DNA from: Alphaproteobacteria bacterium
Lineage (GTDB): Bacteria > Pseudomonadota > Alphaproteobacteria > ATCC43930 > CGMCC-115725
Assembly: GCA_028871055.1 (NCBI GenBank)
Contig: JAGWON010000008.1
Coordinates: forward strand, 62,001-126,000
Direction of reading: 5' to 3'
Length of the DNA stretch: 64,000 bases
Position 1 is the stretch's first letter. Each line of letters opens with the position of its first letter. A program made the position numbers and the translations under genes. The notes below the pieces were generated by a model. The model saw only the letters and a list, made by a program, of their open reading frames with translations. It ran no database searches and was not told the DNA's origin. Below are positions 16,985-24,961 of the stretch, in pieces.

Positions 16985-17005
16985 TTATCCACGGCACTAT
17001 CCACA
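16985..17005. promoter_or_regulatory. pair of DnaA-box-like 9-mers
   Basis: TTATCCACG (16985-16993) and CTATCCACA (16997-17005), each one mismatch from TTATCCACA, 12 bases apart and in the same orientation. They lie in the gap between divergently read genes. No origin-type AT-rich unwinding region or further boxes are present, so a DnaA-responsive promoter or a DnaA-titrating pair is more likely than an origin. Confidence 0.4.
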
Positions 17006-17101
17006 GATTGTTACAACGCCGCGTAATTGATGCTGGCGCCCGCGCCGGCCGCCGACCCATGCTTCGTCCGCTTCCGCCGTTCCCCGCCTGAAGGCCGACA
17101 C

Positions 17102-17281
17102 ATGTCCGGGCTGCCGCCGCTCGATGATAAGGATTTCGACAACCTCGACATGGACCGCGTCGTCGCCGATCCGGACTATCGCCGGCGCGTGATCGACCGC
17201 CTGCGGCGCGATCCGCGCTTGGCCGAGAAACACCGCCAGGGCTCGTTGTTCTACGAGCCGCCGCCGCCCGACGAGGAATAG
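17102..17281 (+). CDS. small acidic hypothetical protein
   Basis: A 59-residue protein (MSGLPPLDDKDFDNLDMDRV...EPPPPDEE), rich in Asp, Glu, Arg and Pro, with no membrane segment. GAAGG is spaced well before the ATG at 17102. The middle part DPDYRRRVIDRLRRDPRLAEKHRQ is likely helical and strongly charged. Family not recognised. It ends one base before the convergent permease gene. Codon use matches the neighbourhood. Confidence 0.55.
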   Translation: MSGLPPLDDKDFDNLDMDRVVADPDYRRRVIDRLRRDPRLAEKHRQGSLFYEPPPPDEE

Positions 17282-17282
17282 C

Positions 17283-18149
17283 TCAGCGCCGCCGGCGCGG
17301 ATCGAGCGCCTGCTGCAATCCGTCGCCCAGCAGATTGCACGCCATCACCGTCAGGAAGATCAGCGCGCCGGGATAGACGGCGAGCATCGGCGCGAGCGCG
17401 ATGGTCTCCTCGGCGCCGGTCAGCATGTTGCCCCAGCTCGCGAGCGGCGGCGCCACGCCGAGGCCGAGGAAGCTCAGCACCGATTCGAGCAGGATGATCT
17501 CGCCCACCGCGAGCGAGGTCGCGACGATGATCGGCGTCGCCAGATTGGGCAGGATGTGGACCAGCATGATGCGCCGGTGGCTTGCGCCCAGCGCCTCGGC
17601 GGCGCGCACGAAATCCTGTTGCCTGAGCGAAAGCGTCGTGCCGCGCACCAGCCGCGCCACAGTGGTCCAGCCGACCAGCGTCACCAGCACGATGATGCGA
17701 TAGAGGCTCATCGCCTCGGAATCGCGCAGCGCCGCGGGCACGCCGAGCTTGTGCAGGTCGGCCGCCGCCAGCACGACGAGCAGCGGCAGCAGCGGCAGCG
17801 CGATCACGCCGTCGGTGAGGCGCATCAGCAGGGCGTCGAGCCGGCCGCCGAAATAGCCCGCGACGAGGCCGATGGCGGTGCCGAGCACCGCGGCGGCGAG
17901 CGCCGCCGTGATCCCGACGAGCAGCGACACCTGGCCGCCCGCGAGCAGCCGCAGCAGCAGATCGCGGCCCAGCTCGTCGGTGCCGAGCGGATGGCGGAGC
18001 GACGGAGCGGCGAAGCGATGGTAGAGGTCGACCGTGTCCGCATGCGCGCCGAGCGCCTGCGCGATCCACGGCGTCAGCACGACCGCGAGCGCCAGCGCCA
18101 GCAGCACGCTGCCGCCGAAGCGCACGCGGGGCTGCGCCAGCGCGCTCAT
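17283..18149 (-). CDS. peptide ABC transporter permease, OppC/DppC type
   Basis: A 288-residue inner-membrane permease. An N-terminal helix (residues 10-35) precedes the OppC-type segment HPLGTDELGRDLLLRLLAGG (about 72-91) and five further helices. The EAA loop region reads DFVRAAEALGASHRRIMLVHILPN (about 188-211), the contact site for the ATPase. The ATG at 18149 overlaps the OppB gene by 4 bases. It works with the permease and binding protein encoded upstream to import peptides, nickel chelates or similar solutes. Confidence 0.9.
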   Translation of the reverse strand: MSALAQPRVRFGGSVLLALALAVVLTPWIAQALGAHADTVDLYHRFAAPSLRHPLGTDELGRDLLLRLLAGGQVSLLVGITAALAAAVLGTAIGLVAGYFGGRLDALLMRLTDGVIALPLLPLLVVLAAADLHKLGVPAALRDSEAMSLYRIIVLVTLVGWTTVARLVRGTTLSLRQQDFVRAAEALGASHRRIMLVHILPNLATPIIVATSLAVGEIILLESVLSFLGLGVAPPLASWGNMLTGAEETIALAPMLAVYPGALIFLTVMACNLLGDGLQQALDPRRRR

Positions 18150-19099
18150 CGGTAGGCGATCCGCGGATCGGCCGCGGCATAAGCGAGATCGGCGGCGAAA
18201 TTGGCGAGCAGCGTCATCAGCGTGGCGAACAGCAGTCCGGCGAGGGCGAGGTTGTAGTCGTTGCCGAGCACCGCGTCGTAGATCAGCTTGCCCATGCCGG
18301 GATAGGCGAACATGGTCTCGGTGACGAGCGCGCCCGAGAACAGCGAGCCGAACGACAGCGCCACCACGGTGATGAGCGGAATGAGCGCATTGCGGAGCGC
18401 GTGACGCGTCAGGATGCGCGCCTCGCCGGCGCCCTTGGCGCGCGCGGTGCGGATATAGTCCTGGTGCAGCGTCTCCATCATCGCCGCGCGCATGTAGCGG
18501 AGCTGCGGTCCGAAATTGACCAGCGTCAGCGTGATCACCGGCAGCACCAGGTGATCCGCGCGGTCGGCGACGCCGCCGGCGCCGATGGTCGCGGCGCCGC
18601 CCGGCGGCAGCCAGCCGAGCTGGACCGCGAACACCAGGATCAGCATCAAGGCAAGCCAGAACGACGGCACCGAGATCGTGGCAAAGCTGGACAGATTGGC
18701 GACGCCATCGAACCACGAGCCGGGCCGCCGCGCCGCCAGCAAGCCCAGCGGCCAGGCGAGCGCGAGGGTGAGCGCGAAGCTCATTCCCATCAGCAGCGCG
18801 GTATTGCCGAGGCGCGGGATGAGCACCGCGAGCGTCGACCGTGCGTAGAGCCGCGAATAGCCGAAATCGCCGTGCAGCGCCGCGCCGAGCCAGGCGGCAT
18901 AGCGCTCCAGGAGCGGCTTGTCGAGGCCGTAGAGCGCCTTGAGCCGCGCCGCGTCGGCCACCGTCAAATGCGGGTTGGACGCGATCATGAGATCGACCGG
19001 ATCGCCGGGCATCAGCCCGATCAGCGCATAGATCACCAGCGACATGACCGCCAGCACGACCAGGATCTCGACGATCCGCCGGACGACGAAGCGGCTCAT
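18146..19099 (-). CDS. peptide ABC transporter permease, OppB/DppB type
   Basis: A 317-residue permease starting MSRFVVRRIVEILVVLAVMS, with the OppB-type N-terminal helix, GLMPGDPVDLMIASNPHLT (28-46), LDKPLLERYAAWLGAALHGDFGYS and the EAA loop DYIRTARAKGAGEARILTRHALRNALIP. It is the second permease half of the importer and overlaps the OppC gene by 4 bases. The ATPase genes that normally follow are not in this locus. Confidence 0.9.
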   Translation of the reverse strand: MSRFVVRRIVEILVVLAVMSLVIYALIGLMPGDPVDLMIASNPHLTVADAARLKALYGLDKPLLERYAAWLGAALHGDFGYSRLYARSTLAVLIPRLGNTALLMGMSFALTLALAWPLGLLAARRPGSWFDGVANLSSFATISVPSFWLALMLILVFAVQLGWLPPGGAATIGAGGVADRADHLVLPVITLTLVNFGPQLRYMRAAMMETLHQDYIRTARAKGAGEARILTRHALRNALIPLITVVALSFGSLFSGALVTETMFAYPGMGKLIYDAVLGNDYNLALAGLLFATLMTLLANFAADLAYAAADPRIAYR

Positions 19100-19130
19100 C
19101 GCGCGCTGGCAGGATTGGATGAGCGGTGGT

Positions 19131-19214
19131 GCGCCCTTCGACTGCGCTCAGGGTGAGGCGCTTTTCTTGGTGCCATCACAAATGTTCCTCATGCTGAGCG
19201 TAGTCGAAGCACGC
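19131..19214. repeat. inverted repeat, CTTCGACTGCGCTCAG family
   Basis: Arms GCGCCCTTCGACTGCGCTCA...GGTGAGG (19131-19158) and CCTCATGCTGAGCGTAGTCG...AAGCACGC (19187-19214) are imperfect inverted copies around 28 bases. It occupies most of the gap between the binding-protein and OppB genes of one ABC operon. Similar intergenic palindromes are common in alphaproteobacteria. As RNA it would form a long hairpin, which could lower permease expression relative to the binding protein. Confidence 0.75.
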
Positions 19215-19236
19215 ACGATGTCCATGCAAGCGTCGG

Positions 19237-20913
19237 TCATTGCGCGCGGGCCTGGGCGCCGCGGCCGACGGCGTGCCATTGCTCGACCCAGAAGGTCGAC
19301 GGATATTCGTGTCCGGTCGGCGTCACGCCAGCGAGCCATTTCGGCAGGATGAACGCGTCGGCGCGGAAATAGAGCGGCAATGCCGGCAGCTGGGCGGCGT
19401 AGAGCGCTTCGAGCCGGTGCCACAGCACCGCGCGTTTGGCGCGGTCGAGCTCGGTCTCGATCGCGTCGAGGAGCTGGTCGGCCTCGGCGTTGCGCCAGCC
19501 GACAAAATTCTCGCCGCTCCAGTTGTTGGCTGGCGACGGAATTTCGTCGGAGCGGAGTTCAGATCGTGGCACGTCCTCGGGCGCGGCGGACCACGCGAAC
19601 ATCGCCATCCGGAACCTGCGCTTGATCATGCTGTCGCCGAACAGTACGCGCGCCGGCTGGTTCTTGAGCCGCACCGCGATGCCGACGTCGCGCCACTGGC
19701 TCTGCAGCACCTCCTCGACCAGCTCGCGCGAGCGGTTGCCCGACGTGGTGGCGAGGGTGAGGACGAGGCGCCGGCCGGCGGCGTTGCGGCGCACCGCGGT
19801 GCCCTTGGCGTGCCAGCCGGCGGCGTCGAGCAGCGCCCGCGCCTTGGCCGGATCGTAGGGATAGCGCGGCACGTCGGCGGTGTAGACCCAATCGAGCGGC
19901 GGCACGAAGCTGTTGGCAACCGGGTCGCGCCCGGCGAAGAGCTCCTGGCCGATCGCCCCTCGGTCGATGGCATAGAGCAAGGCCTGGCGCACGCGCAGAT
20001 CGGCGAGAACCGGATCGTCGAGATTGAGGTCGATGTGCTCGTAATTCAGTCCCGGCTTGTAGATGATGTTGAACGCGCCGCGGTGGCGCTGCGCGAACGC
20101 CAGCGCCTCGTCGAGCGGCAGGCCAAGCTCGCCCGCCACCATGTCGAGCCCGCCGGCGAGCAGATTGGCCTCGAGCGCGGCGGTGTTCTCGACGGACCAG
20201 ACGACGATGCGGCGGAAGTAGGGACGCCGGCCACCCCACGCCGGGTTGCGCTCGAGCACGATGTGCGAGCCGGGCGCGACCTCGGTGATGCGATAGGGTC
20301 CGTCATAGAGGCCGCGCACGGTCGGATCGGTGTCATAGCGCGAGCGGATGCGATACTCCGCTGGCTGGGCGAAAGCCGCGCGCTCGATCCGCGCCGGCAA
20401 GATCTCGAAATCGTTGAGCGCCGCGTAATCGAACGTCAGGCGATCCAACGTGACGGTGAAGGTGCGGGCGTCGATCGCCTTGACGTCGATCATGCGGCGA
20501 TAGAGTTCGGCCTCGGCAACGCCGGTCTGCGGATTGCGTCCGACCTGCCAGGAGAAAACCGCGTCGTCGCCGGTCACCGGCGTGCCGTCGTCCCAGCGCG
20601 CGTCGGCCTTGAGCGTATAGGTCAGGCGCACGCCGGTCTTGCCGTCGGGCAGGGCGATCTTCTGCGCCAGCCCGTTGGCGAAGCTCGGCAGCGTCTCGCA
20701 CAGCATGCAGACGAGCTTCCAGTCGGCGTCGTAGGTGGTGAGCGGCCGGCGCACCAGGCCGAGCACGTAGCTCTTCGCCACCATCGGGTTGATCAGCGGA
20801 TTGAGCGTCGCCGGGAACTGGCTGATGCCGATGGAAAGCTCATCGGCGCGTTCCGCGGCGTACGCGGCCGCCGGAACGAGCAGGCAAAGGAGGACGACAA
20901 GGACTCGCCGCAT
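19237..20913 (-). CDS. ABC transporter substrate-binding protein, SBP_bac_5 family
   Basis: A 558-residue periplasmic binding protein. Signal peptide at residues 1-19 (cleavage near AYA/AE). The family signature appears as LSIGISQFPATLNPLINPMV, LTYTLKADARWDDGTPVTGDDAVFSW, DPTVRGLYDGPYRI and the C-terminal TGHEYPSTFWVEQWH. It binds peptides or other small solutes and delivers them to the two permeases encoded downstream. Absence of a lipobox suggests a free periplasmic protein. Ligand not predictable from the sequence. Confidence 0.9.
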   Translation of the reverse strand: MRRVLVVLLCLLVPAAAYAAERADELSIGISQFPATLNPLINPMVAKSYVLGLVRRPLTTYDADWKLVCMLCETLPSFANGLAQKIALPDGKTGVRLTYTLKADARWDDGTPVTGDDAVFSWQVGRNPQTGVAEAELYRRMIDVKAIDARTFTVTLDRLTFDYAALNDFEILPARIERAAFAQPAEYRIRSRYDTDPTVRGLYDGPYRITEVAPGSHIVLERNPAWGGRRPYFRRIVVWSVENTAALEANLLAGGLDMVAGELGLPLDEALAFAQRHRGAFNIIYKPGLNYEHIDLNLDDPVLADLRVRQALLYAIDRGAIGQELFAGRDPVANSFVPPLDWVYTADVPRYPYDPAKARALLDAAGWHAKGTAVRRNAAGRRLVLTLATTSGNRSRELVEEVLQSQWRDVGIAVRLKNQPARVLFGDSMIKRRFRMAMFAWSAAPEDVPRSELRSDEIPSPANNWSGENFVGWRNAEADQLLDAIETELDRAKRAVLWHRLEALYAAQLPALPLYFRADAFILPKWLAGVTPTGHEYPSTFWVEQWHAVGRGAQARAQ

Positions 20914-20949
20914 TCTGCGCGGCGAGCATATCAGACCGGGCCGTTGGCC

Positions 20950-21147
20950 TTAAGCGCGCTTGGCCTTGATGGTATCGAGCCGGCGCGGCAGCAGCCGGTC
21001 GCCGGCATTGCCATAGAGCGCGTCGAAGATGCGCAAGCCGTCGCGCGCGTCCATGAAGTCCTGGACCTGTTCGTCGAGCGACAGCGTCGTGGATTTTGCC
21101 CGCGTGCTCCGGCCGCGCCGCATCGCCATCGTGTCGATATTCGCCAT
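20950..21147 (-). CDS. small hypothetical protein behind a hairpin-forming leader
   Basis: A 65-residue soluble protein (MANIDTMAMRRGRSTRAKST...TIKAKRA) with a basic N-terminus, an acidic middle (LDEQVQDFMDARDGLRIFDALYG) and a basic tail. AAAGGGGG stands just before the ATG at 21147, within reach of two alternative hairpins in the 61-base gap after the upstream oxidoreductase gene. Family not recognised. It is co-directional with both the oxidoreductase and the ABC operon, so it may be in either transcript. Confidence 0.55.
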   Translation of the reverse strand: MANIDTMAMRRGRSTRAKSTTLSLDEQVQDFMDARDGLRIFDALYGNAGDRLLPRRLDTIKAKRA

Positions 21148-21155
21148 TTCAACCC

Positions 21156-21189
21156 CCTTTAGCCATTCGGCTAAAAAACAGGCTAAAGG
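21156..21189 (-). promoter_or_regulatory. alternative leader hairpins at a ribosome site
   Basis: In the transcript, CCUUUAGCC (21189-21181), then UUUAGCC (21175-21169), then GGCUAAAGG (21164-21156). The last segment can pair with either upstream copy: 7 bp with a GAAU tetraloop, or 9 bp with a 16-base loop. The pairing segment runs into the GGGGG ribosome site of the small gene, so folding could control its translation. No T-run follows the stem, so it is not a terminator. Confidence 0.4.
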
Positions 21190-21208
21190 TTGAGGAGTTT
21201 CTAAATAG

Positions 21209-22303
21209 TTACCCGGCAATTCGGGCCGGAAATCCTCGGGTTTCGGCCGATCGGCCGGCGAACCGGGGCATCACTGTCTCGCTGAACAGACGCAACGAGC
21301 GCTCCGCCGCGTCGTAGGACAGGTCATTGAAGTTGACTTGGAGCGAGGCGCATTCGAAGCCACCGACCTCGTCGTTGTAGCGCGCCACCTGATCGGCGAT
21401 CTCGTCGGGCGAGCCGATCCAGGCGCCGCCGCCCTTGACCTGGGTGTCAATCGTCTCCTTGGCCAGAATCTCGGCGATCTTGTCATAGCCTGGATAGTCC
21501 TTGGAGCTCATCGTGCCCCAGTCGGCGGTGGCCGAGGCGATCGCCTTGAGATAGCGGTTAAGCGGATCGCGCGCGACCTCGAACGCCTTCTGCCGCGTCT
21601 CGGCGCAATACATGTGGAAGGCGAGCATGACACGGCCCTTGCCGGGATGCCCGGCCTGCTTCCAAGCATCGCGATAGAGCCCGAGCAGCTCCTTCATCTT
21701 TCCGCCGGCCATCGGAATACCCATGATCGCGTGTCCGGCCTTGCCGGCGGTGACGAAGCTTTCCGGCGTGGCGATGGCGGCGACCCAGAACGGCGGCCGC
21801 GGCTTCTGCGTCGGCCGCGGCAGCGAGGTCACGTTCTTGAAGCTGTGGAACTTGCCCGCGTGGCTCGCGGTGTCCTGCTCGAGCAGGACGCGCACCTGCT
21901 CCATGCCCTCGGTGAAGCGCTCGCGGCTCTCGTTCACGCTCACCTTGAAGTTGGCGAACTCGTAGGGCAGGAAGGCGCGGGCGAAGCCGACCTCGAGCCG
22001 GCCGCCGGAGATCGCGTCGAGCATGCCGATCTCGCCGGCGAGCTTCAGCGGATTGTTGAACACCGGCAGCACCGCGCCGGTGACGAGGCGGGCCTTCTTG
22101 GTGCGCTGCGCCGCCGCCGACAGGAACACGACCGGATTGGGCGTGTAGCCGCCATAGGGCCGGAAATAGTGCTCGACCGTACGGACGTGGGCCCAGCCGC
22201 AGCGATCGGCGTAATCGACGAGGCGCAGGCACTCGTCGAAATACTGCGCGCCGGACTTCTGATCCGGCCCGACGCACGGGAAAAACTGCATGCCGAATTC
22301 CAT
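21209..22303 (-). CDS. LLM-class flavin-dependent oxidoreductase
   Basis: A 364-residue luciferase-like monooxygenase (TIM-barrel, F420 or FMN dependent). MEFGMQFFPCVG at the start, RTVEHYFRPYGGYTPNPVVFLSAAA, the GRLEVGFARAFLPYEFANF segment and the C-terminal WIGSPDEIADQVARYNDEVGGFE are typical. The ATG at 22303 is chosen because GGGAGGG lies 5 bases upstream; the ATG ten codons earlier lacks a ribosome site. A MarR regulator is divergent and probably controls it. Substrate unknown. Confidence 0.85.
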   Translation of the reverse strand: MEFGMQFFPCVGPDQKSGAQYFDECLRLVDYADRCGWAHVRTVEHYFRPYGGYTPNPVVFLSAAAQRTKKARLVTGAVLPVFNNPLKLAGEIGMLDAISGGRLEVGFARAFLPYEFANFKVSVNESRERFTEGMEQVRVLLEQDTASHAGKFHSFKNVTSLPRPTQKPRPPFWVAAIATPESFVTAGKAGHAIMGIPMAGGKMKELLGLYRDAWKQAGHPGKGRVMLAFHMYCAETRQKAFEVARDPLNRYLKAIASATADWGTMSSKDYPGYDKIAEILAKETIDTQVKGGGAWIGSPDEIADQVARYNDEVGGFECASLQVNFNDLSYDAAERSLRLFSETVMPRFAGRSAETRGFPARIAG

Positions 22304-22336
22304 GGCGCCCTCCCAGGCAAGCCGCTTGTTCATCGC

Positions 22337-22348
22337 TCATTCGAATGA
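22337..22348. promoter_or_regulatory. 12-bp palindrome between LLM and MarR genes
   Basis: TCATTCGAATGA is a perfect 12-bp palindrome in the 107-base gap between the divergent oxidoreductase and MarR genes. MarR dimers bind palindromes of this size at their own promoters, so it is a reasonable operator candidate. Confidence 0.45.
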
Positions 22349-22410
22349 ATACAGATCGTCAGTACACTGTCAAGTTGTCGGGCAGCGGCGGCCGTGCTAG
22401 AGGAAACGGC

Positions 22411-22899
22411 ATGGCCATCGTCGAGCTCCATTCCGCGCCCGGCCACCTCATCCGCCGCCTGCAACAGATTGCGGTCGCGCTGTTCATGGCGGAGACCCGG
22501 GACTTCGACCTGACGCCGCTGCAATACGCGGCGCTGCTGGCGATCCGCGAGAACCCGGGTTGCGACCAGACGACGCTGGCGCATTACGTGGCGCTCGATC
22601 GCTCGACGATCGCCGACGTGGTCGGACGGCTCGAAAACAAGGCGCTCATCCGGCGCAAGCCGGGCGCGCGCGACCGCCGGACCAAGCGACTCGACCTGAC
22701 CGCCGCGGGACGCCGGCTGGTCGCCGCCGCGTCGCCTGCGGTGGCCGCGGTGCAGGACATGATCCTCGCGCCGCTCAAGCCCGCGGAACGAGCCCTGTTC
22801 ATGACTCTGCTGCGCCGCCTGGTGCATCTCAACAACGAGCACAGCCGCGCTCCGCTGCGCTTGAACGGCGAGGAATCGCGCCCACGTAGAACGGCGTGA
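22411..22899 (+). CDS. MarR-family transcriptional regulator
   Basis: A 162-residue winged-helix regulator. LQYAALLAIRENPGCDQTTLAHYVALDRSTIADVV forms the helix-turn-helix and RLENKALIRRKPGARDRRTKRLDLTAAG the wing, with the DxRxK signature of MarR proteins. The ATG at 22411 is preceded by GAGGAAAC; the longer frame from 22345 has no ribosome site. Divergent from the LLM oxidoreductase, which is its likely target, and overlapping the next gene by 4 bases. Confidence 0.88.
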   Translation: MAIVELHSAPGHLIRRLQQIAVALFMAETRDFDLTPLQYAALLAIRENPGCDQTTLAHYVALDRSTIADVVGRLENKALIRRKPGARDRRTKRLDLTAAGRRLVAAASPAVAAVQDMILAPLKPAERALFMTLLRRLVHLNNEHSRAPLRLNGEESRPRRTA

Positions 22900-23453
22900 C
22901 CATATACACGATCGGCCATTCGATCCGCGGCCTCGACGAATTCCTCGCCCTCCTGCGCGAGCACGGCATCGAGTGCGTGGTCGACGTGCGCAGCATTCCG
23001 CGGTCCGGCCGCTATCCGCATTTCAACGGCGGCGCCCTCGCGCCGGCGCTGGCCGGTGCCGGCATCGTCTATCGCCACATGCCGGGGCTGGGCGGCCGGC
23101 GCGGGCGGCGGAAGGGCGCGCCGTCGCGCAACACCTTCTGGCGCGAGGAGGGATTCCGCAATTTTGCCGACTATGCCGAAGGCCCGGACTTCGCCCGCGC
23201 CTTCGCCGAGCTGCGCGCGCTCGCCTATAAGCGGCGGACGGCGATCATGTGCGCCGAGGCCGTATGGTGGCGCTGTCACCGCCGGATCATCGCCGATTAT
23301 CTGGTCGCCGCGGGCGAAGAGGTTCGCCATATCCTTGGTCCCGGCAAGGTCGAGACCGCGGTGCTCACGCCCGAGGCGCGCGTCTTGCCGGGCGGCGCGC
23401 TACGCTACGCCGCGCCGAATCTGCTCGACGGCGTCGCCGTCGACGGTGGCTAG
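22896..23453 (+). CDS. DUF488-family protein
   Basis: A 185-residue cytoplasmic protein. The family motifs are clear: TIGHS at the N-terminus, VDVRSIPRSGRYPHFN (about 29-44), the conserved LGG near residue 65, and CAEAVWWRCHRRIIADYL (114-131), where the cysteine pair and histidine are conserved. DUF488 proteins have no settled biochemical role. The GTG start overlaps the MarR stop codon, which indicates translational coupling. Confidence 0.85.
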   Translation: MTIYTIGHSIRGLDEFLALLREHGIECVVDVRSIPRSGRYPHFNGGALAPALAGAGIVYRHMPGLGGRRGRRKGAPSRNTFWREEGFRNFADYAEGPDFARAFAELRALAYKRRTAIMCAEAVWWRCHRRIIADYLVAAGEEVRHILGPGKVETAVLTPEARVLPGGALRYAAPNLLDGVAVDGG

Positions 23454-24049
23454 GCGGCGCCCGAGATCCGCTGCCGGCCGAGCTTGTCGGTGTGCGCCAG
23501 AGTCTGCTGCAGCTGCGCGTCCGCCTGGTAGGTCATCTTGGCGAAGACGCGCAAAAAGGTGTCGGTGCGCGGCAGTTGGAACAGCGTCTCTTCGTCGTCG
23601 CCAGCGGCGCTGCGCGCCGAGACGACGACGACATTGTCCTGCGGCGTCAGGATCAGCTCGCTCAACGACATGCCCGGCCCGGTGATGTATTCGACCAGGC
23701 GCTGCGGCCGGTCTTCGGTGCTCGCGATCGTCATGCGATAGGGCACGCGGCTCGCCACGCACTCGATCAGGGCGCGGGTGAAAGGCGACAGGAAGCTCTC
23801 GTCGAAGCCCAGCACGGCGATCGCTTGGTCATCCGACGCCGACGAGCGGATCTCGAGCGTCGCCCACAGCGAGGCACGGCCGCCGAAATAGTCGACCGAG
23901 GCGAGATCGAGGTTGAGGGAATCGATCGGCTGCGGCGGCGATATCGCCTGGCTGGACAGGAAGGCGAAGCACGCGGGCTCGCGCTTGAGGCTGAGCGTCG
24001 TCGCCGCTTCGAGGTTGCAGTCGGTCAGGGCGTGGGTCGAGTAGGCCAA
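23450..24049 (-). CDS. conserved-looking hypothetical protein
   Basis: About 199 residues, no signal peptide or membrane segment, and coding character in line with neighbours. Not recognised. The C-terminal part (DTFLRVFAKMTYQADAQLQQTLAHTDKLG) is likely helical; the middle is beta-rich. No ATG is available near the N-terminus; the TTG at 24049 has GGAGG five bases upstream and is preferred over the TTG at 24070. It is convergent with the DUF488 gene, with a 4-base overlap. The dyad at 24083-24105 lies just upstream. Confidence 0.6.
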   Translation of the reverse strand: MAYSTHALTDCNLEAATTLSLKREPACFAFLSSQAISPPQPIDSLNLDLASVDYFGGRASLWATLEIRSSASDDQAIAVLGFDESFLSPFTRALIECVASRVPYRMTIASTEDRPQRLVEYITGPGMSLSELILTPQDNVVVVSARSAAGDDEETLFQLPRTDTFLRVFAKMTYQADAQLQQTLAHTDKLGRQRISGAA

Positions 24050-24082
24050 GGGCGCCTCCGTTCTCCGCAATTTTATGCAATT

Positions 24083-24105
24083 CGCGTTAAAGGAAGCATA
24101 ACGCG
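24083..24105. promoter_or_regulatory. dyad upstream of the hypothetical gene
   Basis: CGCGTTA, nine bases, TAACGCG: perfect 7-bp arms in the 114-base gap between the TSUP exporter gene and the hypothetical gene, about 34 bases before the latter's start. It could be an operator or the hairpin that ends the cys transcript. Confidence 0.35.
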
Positions 24106-24163
24106 CCGGTCACAGCCCGGCACCGGCGCCGGAATGTTCGCCCCGATCGCGGAGCCTTGAGGG

Positions 24164-24955
24164 TCAGAAGATCAGCCGGCCGCCGGCGGCGATCAGCGTC
24201 ACCGCCAGGACGAGGCGCAGCGCCGCATCCGGCACCCGGGTCGCCGCATAGCTCCCGGCGACGATGCCGGGCAGCGAGCCGAGGAGCAAGGCGCCGAGGA
24301 GATCCCAGTTGATCGAGCCGAGGGCCCAATGGCCGATGCCGGCGATGAGCGTGAGCGGCACGGCATGGGCGATGTCGGAGCCGACGATGCGCGCAACCGG
24401 CAGTCGGGGATAGAGCAGCAACAGAGCGGTCGCGCCCAGGGCGCCGGCACCAACCGAGGAAATCGGCACCAGTACGCCGAGGGTCGCGCCGGTGGCGACC
24501 GTGAGCCAGAACCGGCGCTGCGGCGCGAGCGCAGCGAAGCGCTCGCCGTACCGTGCCATGATGCGGCCGCGGAAAATCAGCACGAAAGCGGACGTGAACA
24601 GCGCACAGCCGAGAACCACGGTGATCAGATGGTGCGCCACGGGACTGGCGAGATCGAGCCGCGACAGCGCGAACAGCGTCAGCGCCGTCGTCGGCATGCT
24701 GCCGGCGGCGAGCCGGCCGACGATGCGCCAATCGACCGTGCCGGTGAAGCCGTGGACCGCCGTGCCAGCGGTCTTGGTGGCGGCGGCAACGAGCAGGTCG
24801 GTGCCGACCGCGGTGGCGGGCGAGACGCCGAACAGCAGGATCAGCAGCGGCGTCATCAGCGAGCCGCCGCCGATGCCGGTCATGCCGACCAGCACGCCGA
24901 CGGCAAATCCCGAGATCGGATAGAGCAGGCCAGCCGCGTGAACGGGGATCATCAC
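24164..24955 (-). CDS. TSUP-family (TauE/SafE) sulfur-compound permease
   Basis: A 263-residue membrane protein with about eight hydrophobic segments. The two family repeats appear as GFAVGVLVGMTGIGGGSLMTPLLI (residues 17-40) and VGAGALGATALLLLYP (about 165-180). TSUP proteins move sulfite, sulfate, sulfoacetate or related anions. Six bases after cysN in the same operon, it is inferred to take part in sulfur assimilation, either importing sulfate or exporting excess sulfite. Confidence 0.85.
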   Translation of the reverse strand: MMIPVHAAGLLYPISGFAVGVLVGMTGIGGGSLMTPLLILLFGVSPATAVGTDLLVAAATKTAGTAVHGFTGTVDWRIVGRLAAGSMPTTALTLFALSRLDLASPVAHHLITVVLGCALFTSAFVLIFRGRIMARYGERFAALAPQRRFWLTVATGATLGVLVPISSVGAGALGATALLLLYPRLPVARIVGSDIAHAVPLTLIAGIGHWALGSINWDLLGALLLGSLPGIVAGSYAATRVPDAALRLVLAVTLIAAGGRLIF

Positions 24956-24961
24956 GTGCGC

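Noticed and set aside
16786-17004. N-terminal extension of the class III aminotransferase
   Set aside because: No family member has it, and a ribosome site stands before the ATG at 16785.
16985-17005. Replication origin
   Set aside because: Only two imperfect DnaA boxes, no AT-rich unwinding region and no origin-linked genes.
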